Positions 1-8,604 of a stretch of DNA of 64,000 nt are shown here, in pieces. Source of the stretch: Bordetella petrii (GTDB lineage: Bacteria; Pseudomonadota; Gammaproteobacteria; Burkholderiales; Burkholderiaceae_B). Under the pieces are notes generated by a model. It was given only the letters and a program-made list of their open reading frames with translations. It was not told the origin of the DNA and did not search any database. The stretch lies in contig NZ_JAFMZZ010000001.1 in NCBI RefSeq assembly GCF_017356245.1, forward strand, positions 2,588,695-2,652,694, read 5' to 3'. Positions within the stretch are counted from its first letter, which is position 1; each line of letters begins with the position of its first letter. The translations under genes were made by a program, and so were the position numbers.

Positions 1-1555
1 CGGGCATACCCGCCGCGGCCGCGGCGGCGCCGCCGGAAACGGCCGGCTGCGCCTTGGGCCGGCGCGGCTTGGCGTTCTTGGCGGGTTTTGCGCCGCCGGC
101 CTTGGCGCCGGCCGCCTTGGAACCACCCGGCCTGGAACCACCCGGCTTGCCGCCGGCTTTGGCGCCGCCCGGCTTGCCGCCCTTGCCCCGCCCGGCATCC
201 TTGCCCAGCGGATGACCGTTGGCATAGCCGCCGTTGAACATCAGCCCGGTGCCGAACGGATCGGACGGCGAAGAAGCCACGTGCCCGGCACTGCCCGGGC
301 CGCCGCCCTGCAGCTTGCCGCGGCGGCCGATGCGGGCGCCGTTCATGCCATTGCGGTCCATGGTGCCGAAGCCCGGCGGCAAGGCGCTGTCGTGCGAGCG
401 CGGCTGACGGGCGTTGCGTCCGCCGTCCGCATCGTCGTCGTCGCGCAGCAGGCCGAGCTGCACCATCAGCGCCGTGACCAGGGACGAATCGAGTTCGTCC
501 CAGCGGCCGCGCCGCAGCGTGCGCGGCAGGACCAGATCGCCAAAACGGGTGCGGATGAGCCGGCTGACGGTAACGCCCACCGATTCGAACATGCGGCGCA
601 CCTCGCGGTTGCGGCCTTCTTGCAGCGTGACGCGGTACCAGCGGTTGCTGCCGTCGCCGCCCAGGTAGTCGAGCGCGCCGAAGGCTGCCTGCCCGTCTTC
701 GAGTTCGATGCCCTCGACCAGCGACTTGCGGGTGGCCTCGTCCATTTCGCCCAGCACGCGCACAGCGTATTCACGCTCGGTGCCGTAGCGCGGGTGCATG
801 ATGCGGTTGGCCATGTCGCCCGACGTGGTGAAGATCAGCAGCCCTTCGGTGTTGAGGTCCAGGCGCCCCACCGACAGCCATTTGCCGGTACGCAGCTTGG
901 GCAGGCGGGCAAACACGCTGGCCCGGCCGCCCGGGTCGTCGTGGCTGACGATTTCGCCGGCCGGCTTGTGGTACAGGATGACCCGCGGCGGCTTCTTGGT
1001 ATTGGGGCGGGCGACGGGCTTGCCGTTGACGCGCACCTGGTCCGACGGCGAAACACGCTGCCCGATATGGGCCGGCTCGCCATTGACCGACACGCGCCCG
1101 GCGGTGATCAGCTCTTCCATTTCGCGGCGCGAACCGATGCCGGCATCGGCCAGCACCTTGTGCAGCTTGGGCATGGCGGCGTCGCTGTTCAGGTACTTGC
1201 CCAGGCGCTGCTCGCTGCGGGCGGCCTGGTCCAGGTAGGACAGCGCCTGCTCGGCTTCACGCTCGGCGCCGCGCGCATCGGCCGGCTCGGCGGCCGCGGC
1301 GGCGGGCTCGCCGGCGGCGGTTTCTGCCGAACCGGCGGTGCCGGCGGCGGCATCGCCGCGCCGCCGGCGGAACGGGGTGCGCAGCTTGCGGCCGCGGCCG
1401 CGGCCATTGCCCGGCTCGGCGGCCTCGCCCGCGGCGGCTTCGGCGGCCGGCGCCGCACCGAGGGCTTCATCGGCAACCGGTGCGGCGGGAGCGGCACGGG
1501 CCGCAATATCGGGAACAGGAAATTCTTCTTCTTGCATCTTTGTATTCGTTGTCAC
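1..1555 (-). CDS. rluB: 23S rRNA pseudouridine synthase RluB (3' end outside window)
   Basis: Modifies a uridine of 23S rRNA during ribosome assembly (RsuA/RluB/RluF family). The gene reads leftwards off the window, so the C-terminal end and stop codon are missing; 518 codons are visible. An Ala-rich, probably disordered stretch of about 120 residues comes first. It is followed by an S4 RNA-binding domain ([17 protein letters not shown]) and the catalytic domain with [13 protein letters not shown], whose Asp near residue 227 is the expected nucleophile. The visible C-terminal part is a long Gly/Lys/Pro/Ala-rich basic tail, often seen in beta-proteobacterial RluB. I chose GTG at 1555 because GGAG lies 8 nt upstream (1564-1567); the in-frame ATG at 1537 has no clear ribosome-binding site. 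It lies just downstream of scpB, a common pairing, and is probably co-transcribed with it. Confidence 0.93.
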   Translation of the reverse strand, partial: MTTNTKMQEEEFPVPDIAARAAPAAPVADEALGAAPAAEAAAGEAAEPGNGRGRGRKLRTPFRRRRGDAAAGTAGSAETAAGEPAAAAAEPADARGAEREAEQALSYLDQAARSEQRLGKYLNSDAAMPKLHKVLADAGIGSRREMEELITAGRVSVNGEPAHIGQRVSPSDQVRVNGKPVARPNTKKPPRVILYHKPAGEIVSHDDPGGRASVFARLPKLRTGKWLSVGRLDLNTEGLLIFTTSGDMANRIMHPRYGTEREYAVRVLGEMDEATRKSLVEGIELEDGQAAFGALDYLGGDGSNRWYRVTLQEGRNREVRRMFESVGVTVSRLIRTRFGDLVLPRTLRRGRWDELDSSLVTALMVQLGLLRDDDDADGGRNARQPRSHDSALPPGFGTMDRNGMNGARIGRRGKLQGGGPGSAGHVASSPSDPFGTGLMFNGGYANGHPLGKDAGRGKGGKPGGAKAGGKPGGSRPGGSKAAGAKAGGAKPAKNAKPRRPKAQPAVSGGAAAAAAGMP

Positions 1556-1572
1556 GGAGACAGCTCCAGATT

Positions 1573-2559
1573 TCAAGCTTGCGCCAGCCCGCTCTTGGCA
1601 GGCAGGTCTTCATCGGGGGTGGACGGAACCTCGGGCGCGGGCGGCTCGACATCGGGGTCGGGCACCTGGGGCTCGACCTCGGGTTCCGGAGTGGGCGGCT
1701 CGATCTCGGGTTGGGGATCGGCCGGCGTAATTTCAGGTTCGGGCGCCACCGGTTCGACTTCGGGCTGCGAATCCGGCTGCGGAATATGGTCGGGAGCGGG
1801 CGGCGGCATGTCGGGCTCGATGGGCATGTGGTCGGCCTGGACTTCCAGCGTCTCGGCTTGCGCTGCCCCATCTTGCGCTGTCTCGGCTTCCATCGCCAGG
1901 GCCTGCCCTGCCTCGGCCTCGGCCGCCGGCTCGCCGCCCTCTGCCGCGTCGCCGGCCGCATTCGCCACGTCCGCCTCGCCATCGGCCGTCAGGGTGACTT
2001 CGGAGCCCCCCAGGTCCAGGCCTTCCAGGGCGGCCGCGGCCTGCGCGCTGTCGAGCGGGGGCAGTTCATCCAGCGCGCGCAGCCCCAGGTCGTCGAGGAA
2101 CTGGCGCGTGGTACCGAACAAGGCCGGCCGGCCGGGCGCATCGCGATGGCCGATGGTTTCGATCCAGCCCCGGTCTTCAAGCGTTTTGACAATCTGGGAA
2201 GACACCGTCACGCCGCGGATGTCTTCGATGTCGCCGCGCGTGACGGGCTGGCGCCAGGCCACGATGGCCAGTGTTTCCATGACGGCCCGCGAGTACTTGG
2301 GCGGTTTTTCCGGGTTCAGGCGCTCGAGATAGCGCTGCATTTGCGGACGGCTCTGGAAGCGCCAGCCGGAAGCCAGTTGCACCAGATCCATGCCCCGTTC
2401 GGTCCAGTGGCCCTGCAGGTCTTGCAGCAGAGTGCGCAGCTTGTCGTTGTCGAACTCCGCATCATCGCCGAACAGCTTGCGCATCTCGGCCAGTTGCATC
2501 GGCTGGCTTGCACATAGCAGCGCGGTTTCCAGCACGCATGTTGCCTCGCTATCGTTCAT
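1573..2559 (-). CDS. scpB: Segregation and condensation protein ScpB with long acidic tail
   Basis: Accessory subunit of the SMC-ScpAB condensin, which organises and segregates the chromosome. Residues 1 to about 170 hold the two winged-helix domains typical of ScpB (for example [19 protein letters not shown] and [18 protein letters not shown]). From about residue 190 to the end (328) the protein is low complexity, Glu/Asp/Ala-rich and then a run of Pro-x-Pro-Glu-Val/Ile units, which makes it clearly longer than the roughly 200-residue core family. The stop is 17 bp before the GTG start of rluB, so the two genes form one transcription unit. No strong ribosome-binding site is seen before the ATG. 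scpA is not in the window. Confidence 0.9.
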   Translation of the reverse strand: MNDSEATCVLETALLCASQPMQLAEMRKLFGDDAEFDNDKLRTLLQDLQGHWTERGMDLVQLASGWRFQSRPQMQRYLERLNPEKPPKYSRAVMETLAIVAWRQPVTRGDIEDIRGVTVSSQIVKTLEDRGWIETIGHRDAPGRPALFGTTRQFLDDLGLRALDELPPLDSAQAAAALEGLDLGGSEVTLTADGEADVANAAGDAAEGGEPAAEAEAGQALAMEAETAQDGAAQAETLEVQADHMPIEPDMPPPAPDHIPQPDSQPEVEPVAPEPEITPADPQPEIEPPTPEPEVEPQVPDPDVEPPAPEVPSTPDEDLPAKSGLAQA

Positions 2560-2588
2560 CGATTTTCTGTCTGTAAAAAGGGGCTAAT

Positions 2589-2617
2589 TTGCGCTAATTC
2601 TGAAAAAAGGATAAGAT
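2589..2617 (+). promoter_or_regulatory. Putative sigma-70 promoter for tRNA-fMet
   Basis: A TTGCGC box (2589-2594) and TAAGAT (2612-2617) are separated by 17 bp. Transcription would start about 6 to 8 nt before the mature tRNA 5' end at 2631. The call rests on sequence and spacing only. Confidence 0.5.
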
Positions 2618-2630
2618 CCTTCTTCTCAGA

Positions 2631-2707
<77 letters not shown>

Positions 2708-2714
2708 ATACCCG

Positions 2715-2742
2715 AAGGCCCGGCACACTGCCGGGCCTTTTT
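2715..2742 (+). terminator. Rho-independent terminator after tRNA-fMet
   Basis: Eleven-pair stem AAGGCCCGGCA / TGCCGGGCCTT with a 3-nt loop, ending in a T run (2738-2742). It starts 8 nt after the tRNA CCA end. Confidence 0.85.
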
Positions 2743-3426
2743 GCTGGGCGGCGCCCGCAGCACCGCAAGCGCCGCCGGCAGCCGCAGCGTCGGCGCGGCA
2801 CGCGCCAACCTGCCCAAGGGGCGGGAAGGTCCATGCGGTGACACGGGCTTGCGTAGCGTTCACGGTTTTCCTGCAGGCGCGGCGCCGTGCGGCATGCGCC
2901 AGGACGTGGCGCGTGGTATTCGCACAATGCCGCGCGTATCAGTGCGCAGCGCCGCCATGGCGGCATTTGCTTAAAAATGAACCTGAACCGCCTGGCACCG
3001 GAACACAGGACGGAGACGCAGGATACCCCTTGCCCCGGGGCAGCGACCGCACCAAGCCAGGACCATGCCGGGCTGGCTTCGCGGCAACGCTGAGCCGACG
3101 ATTCTTAGACGTATGGGACGACCATGCTGCCCCCACGAACGGCCGGCGCACAGGCGGCCTGCCAACTTCGCACGGCAACCCCCTGGCAAGCCCTGAAGCC
3201 GCTGTAGCGGCCCCCGCTGCCGGGAAACCCGCCGCGGCGATACCCGCTGCGGTGTTGCCCGCGCCCCAGCCTATGTAGTGCGGCACATTGTGCCGTGGAC
3301 ACCACGGCTGCCTGTCTGGGCAGCACGGGTTGGGGCGACGTTGGTCTTCATGAAGACAGTGAGACGATTATACCCGCAATACCCCTGAGGACAAAGTATC
3401 GCGCCGCATCCATGGGCGCATTGTTG
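2743..3426. other. 684-bp intergenic region with no supported gene
   Basis: Several overlapping open frames exist on both strands, but none has a family motif, a convincing ribosome-binding site or sensible composition, so I call none. The right half is rich in short hairpins: GCCGTGG/CCACGGC with a 3-nt loop (3292-3308), the overlapping GCTGCC/GGCAGC (3307-3323), and a perfect 14-bp palindrome GTCTTCATGAAGAC (3344-3357). The last lies just beyond the stop of the leftward LysR gene and could help end its transcript. Confidence 0.4.
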
Positions 3427-4329
3427 TCACGAGCGGGTATCCCAGGGAGCCGGGCCGAAACGCTCGGCCAGGAAATCCAGCATGGCCCGCAGGATCAGGG
3501 GCATCTGGCGCCGCGAGGCATACACCCCGTAGATGCCCAGCTCTTCGGGCGGCGTGGCGGGCAGCAGCGCGACCAGCCGGCCGGCGGCCAGCTCGGGGCC
3601 CGCCAGATAGGTGGGCAGCAGAGCAATGCCGCTGCCCTGCACTGCCGTGCGGGCCAGCAGCACGGCGTCGTTGGCGGTGATATTGCCGCTGACCGGCACG
3701 TCCACCCAGGCGCCGTCGCGCTGGAAGCGCCACAGGCTTTTGCCGTAGTGCGAGTGGGTCAGGCAATTGTGACTGGCCAGGTCTTCCGGCCGCGCCGGCC
3801 AACCGTGCGCCTGCAGGTACGACGGCGCGGCGCACACCGCCGAGCGGCACGGCGCCAGTTTGCGCGCAATCAGGTTCGGGTCGAGTTCATTGGTAATGCG
3901 CACCGCCAGGTCGACGCGTTCTTCGACCAGGTTGACAATGCGGTCGACCAGTTGCAGGTCTACCGAAGCGCCGGGATAACGGGCCACGAAGTCGGCCACG
4001 GCACTGCCGAGCTGGGCCGCGCCGAACGACAGGCTGACGGTTATGCGTAGTTCGCCGCGCGGCTCGGTGTCGGGCGTGGACACAGATTCGCGCATGTCGC
4101 CCACCAGGTCCAGCATGCGGCGGCAGCGCGGCAGCGTGTCCGCGCCTGCCGGCGTCAGGCTCAGGCGGCGGGTGGTGCGATGCAGAAGGCGCACGCCCAC
4201 CCATTCTTCGAGTTCGGCCAGATAGCGCGACACCATGGCACGGGACATGTCCAGCCGCTGTGCCGCGGCTGACAGACTGCCGCGGTCGACGACTTCGACG
4301 AACACCTGCATGGCTTTCAGGCGGTCCAT
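3427..4329 (-). CDS. LysR-family transcriptional regulator
   Basis: DNA-binding regulator of 300 residues, the usual LysR length. The N-terminal winged helix-turn-helix is typical (residues 1-60; FVEVVDRGSLSAAAQRLDMS, then LEEWVGVRLLHRTTRRLSLT). The rest matches the periplasmic-binding-like effector domain of the CrgA/DsdC-like group, including the usual VDLAVRI segment. ATG at 4329 opens directly into the canonical MDRLKAMQVFVEV, so the start is secure. The target is unknown: the nearest gene in the direction of possible autoregulation is the co-directional cobW-type gene upstream (76 bp away), with no divergent partner. Confidence 0.88.
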   Translation of the reverse strand: MDRLKAMQVFVEVVDRGSLSAAAQRLDMSRAMVSRYLAELEEWVGVRLLHRTTRRLSLTPAGADTLPRCRRMLDLVGDMRESVSTPDTEPRGELRITVSLSFGAAQLGSAVADFVARYPGASVDLQLVDRIVNLVEERVDLAVRITNELDPNLIARKLAPCRSAVCAAPSYLQAHGWPARPEDLASHNCLTHSHYGKSLWRFQRDGAWVDVPVSGNITANDAVLLARTAVQGSGIALLPTYLAGPELAAGRLVALLPATPPEELGIYGVYASRRQMPLILRAMLDFLAERFGPAPWDTRS

Positions 4330-4404
4330 GGCGGTCTCTTTCTGTGGCAGCAGTGCACGTTTTATACCGTATTTCCCGCCGGCCGCCGACCCTTGCCGGC
4401 CGAT

Positions 4405-5430
4405 TCAGGCGGGCTGGCGCAGGGCGCGCCGCACGGCCTCGGCCACAGCGGCGGGATCCAGCCCCCGCAGGATGAACACCAGGCGCGACTGCCGCTCGCC
4501 GTCAGGCCAGGCTGCCAGCGGTTCGGGGGGATACAGGTCGCGATGCACGCCATGGACGGCGCATGGCACGCTCTCGCCCTGGAACCCGACCAGGCCCTTG
4601 ATGCGCAGCAAGCCTTGATGATAGGCATCCTGCACCTGCGCCATGCCGGTCAGGAACACGGCGCGGCTGATGGGCACGGGCAGGTCGACCACCATCTGCT
4701 GCACCGGTCCATGGCGTTCACCCGGCGGCGCGCGCCGATGCGTGCCCAGCCAGCTGCCCCACTGCCCGCCCGCCGCGCGAACCGGCAAGGAGTCGCGCAT
4801 CAGCAGCCGGCTGTCGAGCGGCGCATCCTGCCGCTGCACGCACACGGCCGCGCCAGGATTGGCCTGCGCGACCGCATCCAGGGTTCCGGCCAGCGCGCCC
4901 GCGGCCACCAGATCGGACTTGGCGCACACGATGAGGTCGGCCTGCGCGACCTGCCGCGCGGCTTCCGGCTGGGCCCGCAGCTGTGCCGCCACGTGCACGG
5001 CATCGACCACGGTAATCGTGCCCTGGTGGACGTAGCGCTCGGCCAGGAAATGCTCGTGGCGCAGGGTGAACAGAATCGCGGCCGGCGTGGCCAGGCCGGT
5101 GGTTTCGATCAGGACGCGGCGAAACGGCTTGATCTGCCGCCGCAGCGCCATCATGAACAGATCCCGCAAGGTGTCGACCAGCCCGCCGCTGACCGTGCAG
5201 CAGATACAGCCGCCTTCCAGCAGCACGACCCGGGCATCGGCATACCGCAGCAAATGATGGTCGACGCCCACCGCGCCGAACTCGTTGACGATGACCGCGG
5301 CCCCGGCATAGGCTGGATCCTTGACCAGCCGGTTCAGCAGCGTGGTCTTGCCGCTGCCCAGGAAGCCGGTCAGCACGACGACGCCGATGCGCCGGTCGGC
5401 GCCGCTGTCTTGGACGGAAGAATTCTGCAT
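4405..5430 (-). CDS. CobW/COG0523-family GTP-binding metallochaperone
   Basis: G3E-family P-loop GTPase of the CobW/YjiA/ZigA group, proteins that hand metals (often zinc) to client enzymes. The sequence shows Walker A GFLGSGKTT (residues 22-30), the switch-region NEFG, the metal-binding CxCC motif GCICC (74-78), a conserved ETTGLA segment and a C-terminal CobW_C domain ending near residue 341. There is no His-rich stretch. A small cupin gene starts 91 bp away on the opposite strand, so both may share a regulatory region. A role in zinc or cobalamin handling cannot be told apart by sequence; none of the cobalamin genes is nearby. Confidence 0.85.
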   Translation of the reverse strand: MQNSSVQDSGADRRIGVVVLTGFLGSGKTTLLNRLVKDPAYAGAAVIVNEFGAVGVDHHLLRYADARVVLLEGGCICCTVSGGLVDTLRDLFMMALRRQIKPFRRVLIETTGLATPAAILFTLRHEHFLAERYVHQGTITVVDAVHVAAQLRAQPEAARQVAQADLIVCAKSDLVAAGALAGTLDAVAQANPGAAVCVQRQDAPLDSRLLMRDSLPVRAAGGQWGSWLGTHRRAPPGERHGPVQQMVVDLPVPISRAVFLTGMAQVQDAYHQGLLRIKGLVGFQGESVPCAVHGVHRDLYPPEPLAAWPDGERQSRLVFILRGLDPAAVAEAVRRALRQPA

Positions 5431-5521
5431 ATCGGAGGCCGCGGGCGAAGGCGGCGGTCAAGCGTAATATGGTTGCGGCGGGCAGCCTTGCCGCGGCCAC
5501 GATTCTGACCAAGGAAACCCC

Positions 5522-5857
5522 ATGGCGCTGCATCATGCCCGCTCGGGCGAACTCATCGACATCCGGCCCCTGGGGCCGGCCCTGAAGGATACGCCTTCGC
5601 GGGCGCTGGTGCGATCCGACCAATTGGAAATACTGCGCCTGGCGCTGCCGGCGGGGCAGACGCTGCCCCCGCACGGCATCGACGCCAGCGCCATCACCCT
5701 GCAATGCCTGGAAGGCGCGGCCGAACTCGGCGCGCACGGCACGACGCAGAGGCTGGAACCCGGCACGCTGGTGTACCTGGCGCCGGGCGTGCAACACCAG
5801 GTGAAGGCCTTGCAAGACTGTTCGATACTGGTGACGCTGTTCCTGGACCGCGCCTGA
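5522..5857 (+). CDS. Small cupin-domain protein
   Basis: A 111-residue single-domain cupin. It has a glycine-rich first motif (LPAGQTLPPHGIDASAITL) and a second motif (GTLVYLAPGVQHQVKALQD) with one candidate metal-binding His in each. Proteins of this size and pattern are annotated as cupin-domain proteins without a fixed function. It starts at an ATG preceded by AAGGAAACCCC and is divergent from the cobW-type gene. A link to metal handling is suggested only by that neighbour. Confidence 0.75.
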   Translation: MALHHARSGELIDIRPLGPALKDTPSRALVRSDQLEILRLALPAGQTLPPHGIDASAITLQCLEGAAELGAHGTTQRLEPGTLVYLAPGVQHQVKALQDCSILVTLFLDRA

Positions 5858-6094
5858 TCAAGGCCAGCGCAGCCGATGCGCCCGGGCGGAATATCGTGGA
5901 GCACTGCCTGCCGGGCGAATGGCCCCGGCCGCCGCCGGACAGCGGCCACCGGCGCCGGCCGGACGGCACATGCGGACGGGATCCTGCTCCTGGGATCCCT
6001 CGTACTCGCGGCGATATGCGCCGGCCAGCGCCGCGATGGCCAGGCCTGCGAAGGCCAGCAGCACAATGACCGGCGCGAGCAGAAACCAGATCAT
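5858..6094 (-). CDS. Small putative membrane protein (unrecognised)
   Basis: I do not recognise this 78-residue protein. Its start codon overlaps the stop of the upstream gene (ATGA at 6091-6094), which suggests translational coupling. Residues 2-27 form one hydrophobic segment (IWFLLAPVIVLLAFAGLAIA); the remaining 50 residues are Arg/Pro/Ala-rich with two Cys (M-C-R-P and R-C-P). Its stop meets the end of the cupin gene on the other strand with no gap. It could be a small inner-membrane subunit or accessory protein. The odd C-terminal composition leaves open a frameshifted or spurious end. Confidence 0.5.
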   Translation of the reverse strand: MIWFLLAPVIVLLAFAGLAIAALAGAYRREYEGSQEQDPVRMCRPAGAGGRCPAAAGAIRPAGSAPRYSARAHRLRWP

Positions 6095-6336
6095 GGTGCG
6101 CCCTGCCCGGCGTGCTGCCCTGCCGGCACCCACCCCATGCGCGCCGGATCGGGCACGGGCTTGATCCGCCAGCCCAGGCCGCTCTCGAGCCGCTCGACGC
6201 GCTCGGGATACTGCAGCGCTATTTTTGCGGCCGCCAATCGGGCACGCATCGAGTCCGGCGTGTACTGGACATCGGCATCCGCCAATGCGCACGCAGGGGC
6301 AGCCCGCGCCATCACGATAGAAAAGTTCCAGACCAT
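6091..6336 (-). CDS. Small protein, first gene of a two-gene unit (unrecognised)
   Basis: I do not recognise this 81-residue protein. The ATG at 6336 has GGGAGA about 6 nt upstream, a good ribosome-binding site and the main reason to call it. The product begins with a moderately hydrophobic stretch (MVWNFSIVMARAAPACALA), which might be a weak signal peptide, then a predicted soluble part containing SMRARLAAAKIALQYPERVE and ending in a Gly/Pro-rich tail. It overlaps the next gene by ATGA. A longer frame upstream (to 6486) lacks a better start. Confidence 0.5.
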   Translation of the reverse strand: MVWNFSIVMARAAPACALADADVQYTPDSMRARLAAAKIALQYPERVERLESGLGWRIKPVPDPARMGWVPAGQHAGQGAP

Positions 6337-6507
6337 GCTGTGCTCTCCCGCGCCGCGGCCCGGTTGCACACGCCCGGCGCCTGGCCAGAATGCCTTGCCT
6401 GCAGGCGGATCTTTTGGCATTTCGTGCTGTCGGCGCATTTTTTTGATCGGCGTTCGCGCCGCGCCCACAAAGCGCGCTTGCGCCAATCAAAGATTTCCCG
6501 CCCCGAC

Positions 6508-6536
6508 TTGCATCATCCAAAAAGTTGCGTCATAAT
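6508..6536 (+). promoter_or_regulatory. Putative sigma-70 promoter for tRNA-Asn
   Basis: TTGCAT (6508-6513) and CATAAT (6531-6536) are separated by exactly 17 bp, and the mature tRNA begins 18 nt after the second box. It is a good match in an otherwise GC-rich context. Confidence 0.6.
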
Positions 6537-6553
6537 CTCGCTTCTTTAGCAGA

Positions 6554-6629
6554 TCCCCGATAGCTCAGTCGGTAGAGCGACGGACTGTTAATCCGCAGGT
6601 CGCTGGTTCGAGCCCAGCTCGGGGAGCCA
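6554..6629 (+). tRNA. tRNA-Asn (GTT)
   Basis: A 76-nt cloverleaf with encoded CCA. The acceptor stem TCCCCGA pairs with TCGGGGA, the anticodon loop is CTGTTAA (anticodon GTT), and the D-arm AGCTCAGTCGGTAGAGC and T-loop GGTTCGAGCC are intact. Confidence 0.97.
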
Positions 6630-6648
6630 AAAAGCTGAAGAAACCAAG

Positions 6649-6677
6649 AAACCGCCCTTGTGGCGGTTTTTCTTTTT
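6649..6677 (+). terminator. Rho-independent terminator after tRNA-Asn
   Basis: Eight-pair stem AAACCGCC / GGCGGTTT with a short loop, followed by a T-rich tract to 6677. It lies 20 nt after the tRNA. Confidence 0.8.
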
Positions 6678-6812
6678 GCATGGGTTTTCTGTACGCGCAG
6701 GCGCGCTGCGGCGATATGCGTGTGGCGAAAAACTCTGATATGATCTCGGTCTTTCGGCGCGGCGCGTTCAGGCGCGCGGCACCTGCGGAAGGCGCCTTGT
6801 GTGCCCATGCAC

Positions 6813-6888
6813 GCCGGCATAGCTCAGTTGGTAGAGCAGCGCATTCGTAATGCGAAGGTCGGGGGTTCGACTCCTCTTGCCGGCACCA
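6813..6888 (+). tRNA. tRNA-Thr (CGT)
   Basis: A 76-nt cloverleaf with encoded CCA. The acceptor stem GCCGGCA pairs with TGCCGGC; the anticodon region GCGCATTCGTAATGCGA matches the well-known threonine CGT tRNA. An extended -10 element TGATATGAT (6736-6744) lies about 70 bp upstream and may be its promoter, which would leave a 5' leader to be processed. Confidence 0.96.
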
Positions 6889-6896
6889 GAAATACT

Positions 6897-6925
6897 AAAA
6901 GGGCAGCCCATCGGGCTGCCCTTTT
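6897..6925 (+). terminator. Rho-independent terminator after tRNA-Thr
   Basis: Strong stem AAAAGGGCAGCCC / GGGCTGCCCTTTT with a 3-nt loop and a T run. It also faces the 3' end of maiA on the other strand, where the matching A run gives it bidirectional character. Confidence 0.85.
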
Positions 6926-6952
6926 TCTTTGCGCGAAGCGGCGGCGGGCGCC

Positions 6953-7597
6953 CTATTCCGCGTCGGGCTGCTTGTCGGGTTCGGCCAGGTCGAAGGCCTG
7001 CAGTTCGCGGCAGGCCGCATCGATGCGCAGCACCGTGGGCATGGCGGAAAGATCGCAATCGAAGCGGCGCGCGTTGTACACCTGCGGCACCAGGCAGAGG
7101 TCGGCCAGGGTGGGCGCGTCGCCATGGCAGAAGCGGCCGGTGGCGGGCGAATCGGCCAGCATGGATTCCACCGCGGACAGGCCCAGATGGACCCAGTGGC
7201 GGTACCAGTCGTTCTTGGCGTCGTCGCTGACTTGCAGCGTGCGCTTCAGGTACTTGAGCACGCGCAGGTTGTTCAGCGGATGGGTATCGCAGGCGATGGT
7301 CTGGGCGATGGCGCGCACGCGCGCGCGGCCGGCGGGATCGGACGGCAGCAATGCGGGCTGCGGATGGGTTTCGTCCAGGTATTCGATGATGGCCAGCGAT
7401 TGGCCGATGATGGCGTCGCCATCGACCAGGGTGGGCACCAGGGCGGCAGGATTGAGCGCACGGTAGGAATCCGACAGCTGCTGCCCGCCGTCTTTCAGCA
7501 GGTGCACGCCCAGGTATTCGTAGGGAATGCCCTTGAGATTCAGGGCGATGCGCACGCGATAGGCGGCCGAACTGCGGAAGTAGCTGTACAACTGCAT
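6953..7597 (-). CDS. maiA: Maleylacetoacetate isomerase (zeta-class GST)
   Basis: Glutathione-dependent cis-trans isomerase of tyrosine/homogentisate or gentisate breakdown (maleylacetoacetate to fumarylacetoacetate). The product is 214 residues, the family length. The N-terminal thioredoxin-like domain opens with MQLYSYFRSSAAYRVRIALN; the SSxxYRVR active-site loop has Ala-Ala where many zeta GSTs have Cys. NPAALVPTL and the glutathione-binding GQSLAIIEYLDE follow, then the helical C-domain with CDTHPLNNLRVL. I chose ATG 7597 because AAGGAG sits 5 nt upstream; an upstream Met at 7621 has none. It is last in the fkpB-ispH-maiA run, with a 26-bp gap to ispH. No other homogentisate-pathway gene is near. 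Confidence 0.88.
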   Translation of the reverse strand: MQLYSYFRSSAAYRVRIALNLKGIPYEYLGVHLLKDGGQQLSDSYRALNPAALVPTLVDGDAIIGQSLAIIEYLDETHPQPALLPSDPAGRARVRAIAQTIACDTHPLNNLRVLKYLKRTLQVSDDAKNDWYRHWVHLGLSAVESMLADSPATGRFCHGDAPTLADLCLVPQVYNARRFDCDLSAMPTVLRIDAACRELQAFDLAEPDKQPDAE

Positions 7598-7623
7598 GGG
7601 GTCTCCTTGGGGTGGCGGCATGC

Positions 7624-8604
7624 TTAGCGCGGCGTGCCGGCGCCGGGCGCGGGCTTGCGCGACAGGCCCTTGGGCAGCGGGAATGCCACGCTTTCTTCCA
7701 GGCCGGGCATGGTGCGCACCGACACGGCGCCGAGTTCTTTCAGGCGCTGCACGACTTGCTGCACCAGCACTTCGGGGGCCGACGCGCCGGCGGTGATGCC
7801 GATGCGCTGGCGGCCGGCCAGCCAGGCGGGATCGATGGCATCGGCGCCGTCGACCAGGTAGGCGTCGGTGCCGATGCGTTCAGCGACTTCGCGCAGGCGG
7901 TTGGAATTGGAACTGTTGGGGCTGCCCACCACCAGCACCAGGTCGCAATCGGGCGCCAGCATCTTGACCGCGTCCTGGCGGTTTTGCGTGGCGTAGCAGA
8001 TATCGCTTTTCTTGGGTTCGACAATGTCGGGAAACCGCGAACGCAGCGCGGCCGATACGGCGGCGGCATCGTCGACCGACAACGTGGTCTGCGTGACGAA
8101 AGCCAGGTTGGACGGGTCGGCCACCTGCAGGCTGGCGACGTCGGCCACGGTTTCGACCAGGTACATGCCGCCCTGGGCCTGGCCCAGGGTGCCTTCGACT
8201 TCGGGATGGCCCTTGTGGCCGATCATGATGATTTCGCGGCCGGCGGCGCGCATGCGCGCGACTTCGATGTGCACCTTGGTGACCAGCGGGCAGGTGGCGT
8301 CGAAGACCTGCAGCCCGCGGGACTCGGCTTCTTGCCGCACCGCCTTGGACACGCCATGCGCCGAGAACACCACGATGGCGCCGGCCGGGGCCTGGTCGAG
8401 CTCGTCGATGAAGATGGCGCCCTTGCCGCGCAAGTCTTCGACCACGTAGCGGTTGTGGACGATTTCGTGGCGCACATAGATGGGCGCGCCGTGCAGCTCG
8501 AGGGCGCGCTCGACGATGTCGATGGCCCGGTCGACGCCGGCACAGAAGCCGCGCGGCTGGGCCAGCACGACTTCGGCATCGGCGGCAGTAACCGGACGAA
8601 CCAT
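7624..8604 (-). CDS. ispH: 4-hydroxy-3-methylbut-2-enyl diphosphate reductase IspH
   Basis: Last enzyme of the MEP isoprenoid pathway, an iron-sulfur enzyme reducing HMBPP to IPP and DMAPP. The product is 326 residues. The three cluster-binding cysteines are visible in [24 protein letters not shown] and [11 protein letters not shown]. Substrate-binding motifs [26 protein letters not shown] and [11 protein letters not shown] are all present, so it should be active. The start ATG shares one base with the stop of fkpB (TAATG at 8602-8606), indicating translational coupling; fkpB-ispH is a widely conserved pair. It supplies precursors for the hpnCDE squalene genes 15 kb away. Confidence 0.95.
   Translation of the reverse strand: MVRPVTAADAEVVLAQPRGFCAGVDRAIDIVERALELHGAPIYVRHEIVHNRYVVEDLRGKGAIFIDELDQAPAGAIVVFSAHGVSKAVRQEAESRGLQVFDATCPLVTKVHIEVARMRAAGREIIMIGHKGHPEVEGTLGQAQGGMYLVETVADVASLQVADPSNLAFVTQTTLSVDDAAAVSAALRSRFPDIVEPKKSDICYATQNRQDAVKMLAPDCDLVLVVGSPNSSNSNRLREVAERIGTDAYLVDGADAIDPAWLAGRQRIGITAGASAPEVLVQQVVQRLKELGAVSVRTMPGLEESVAFPLPKGLSRKPAPGAGTPR

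Noticed and set aside
212..2332. Long plus-strand open frame opposite rluB and scpB (706 codons)
   Set aside because: It is the complement of two well-recognised genes; composition is Gly/Ser/Arg-rich without any domain, an effect of high GC third positions.
2838..3278. 146-codon open frame in the long gap after tRNA-fMet
   Set aside because: No ribosome-binding site, no family resemblance, and equal-length frames on the opposite strand.
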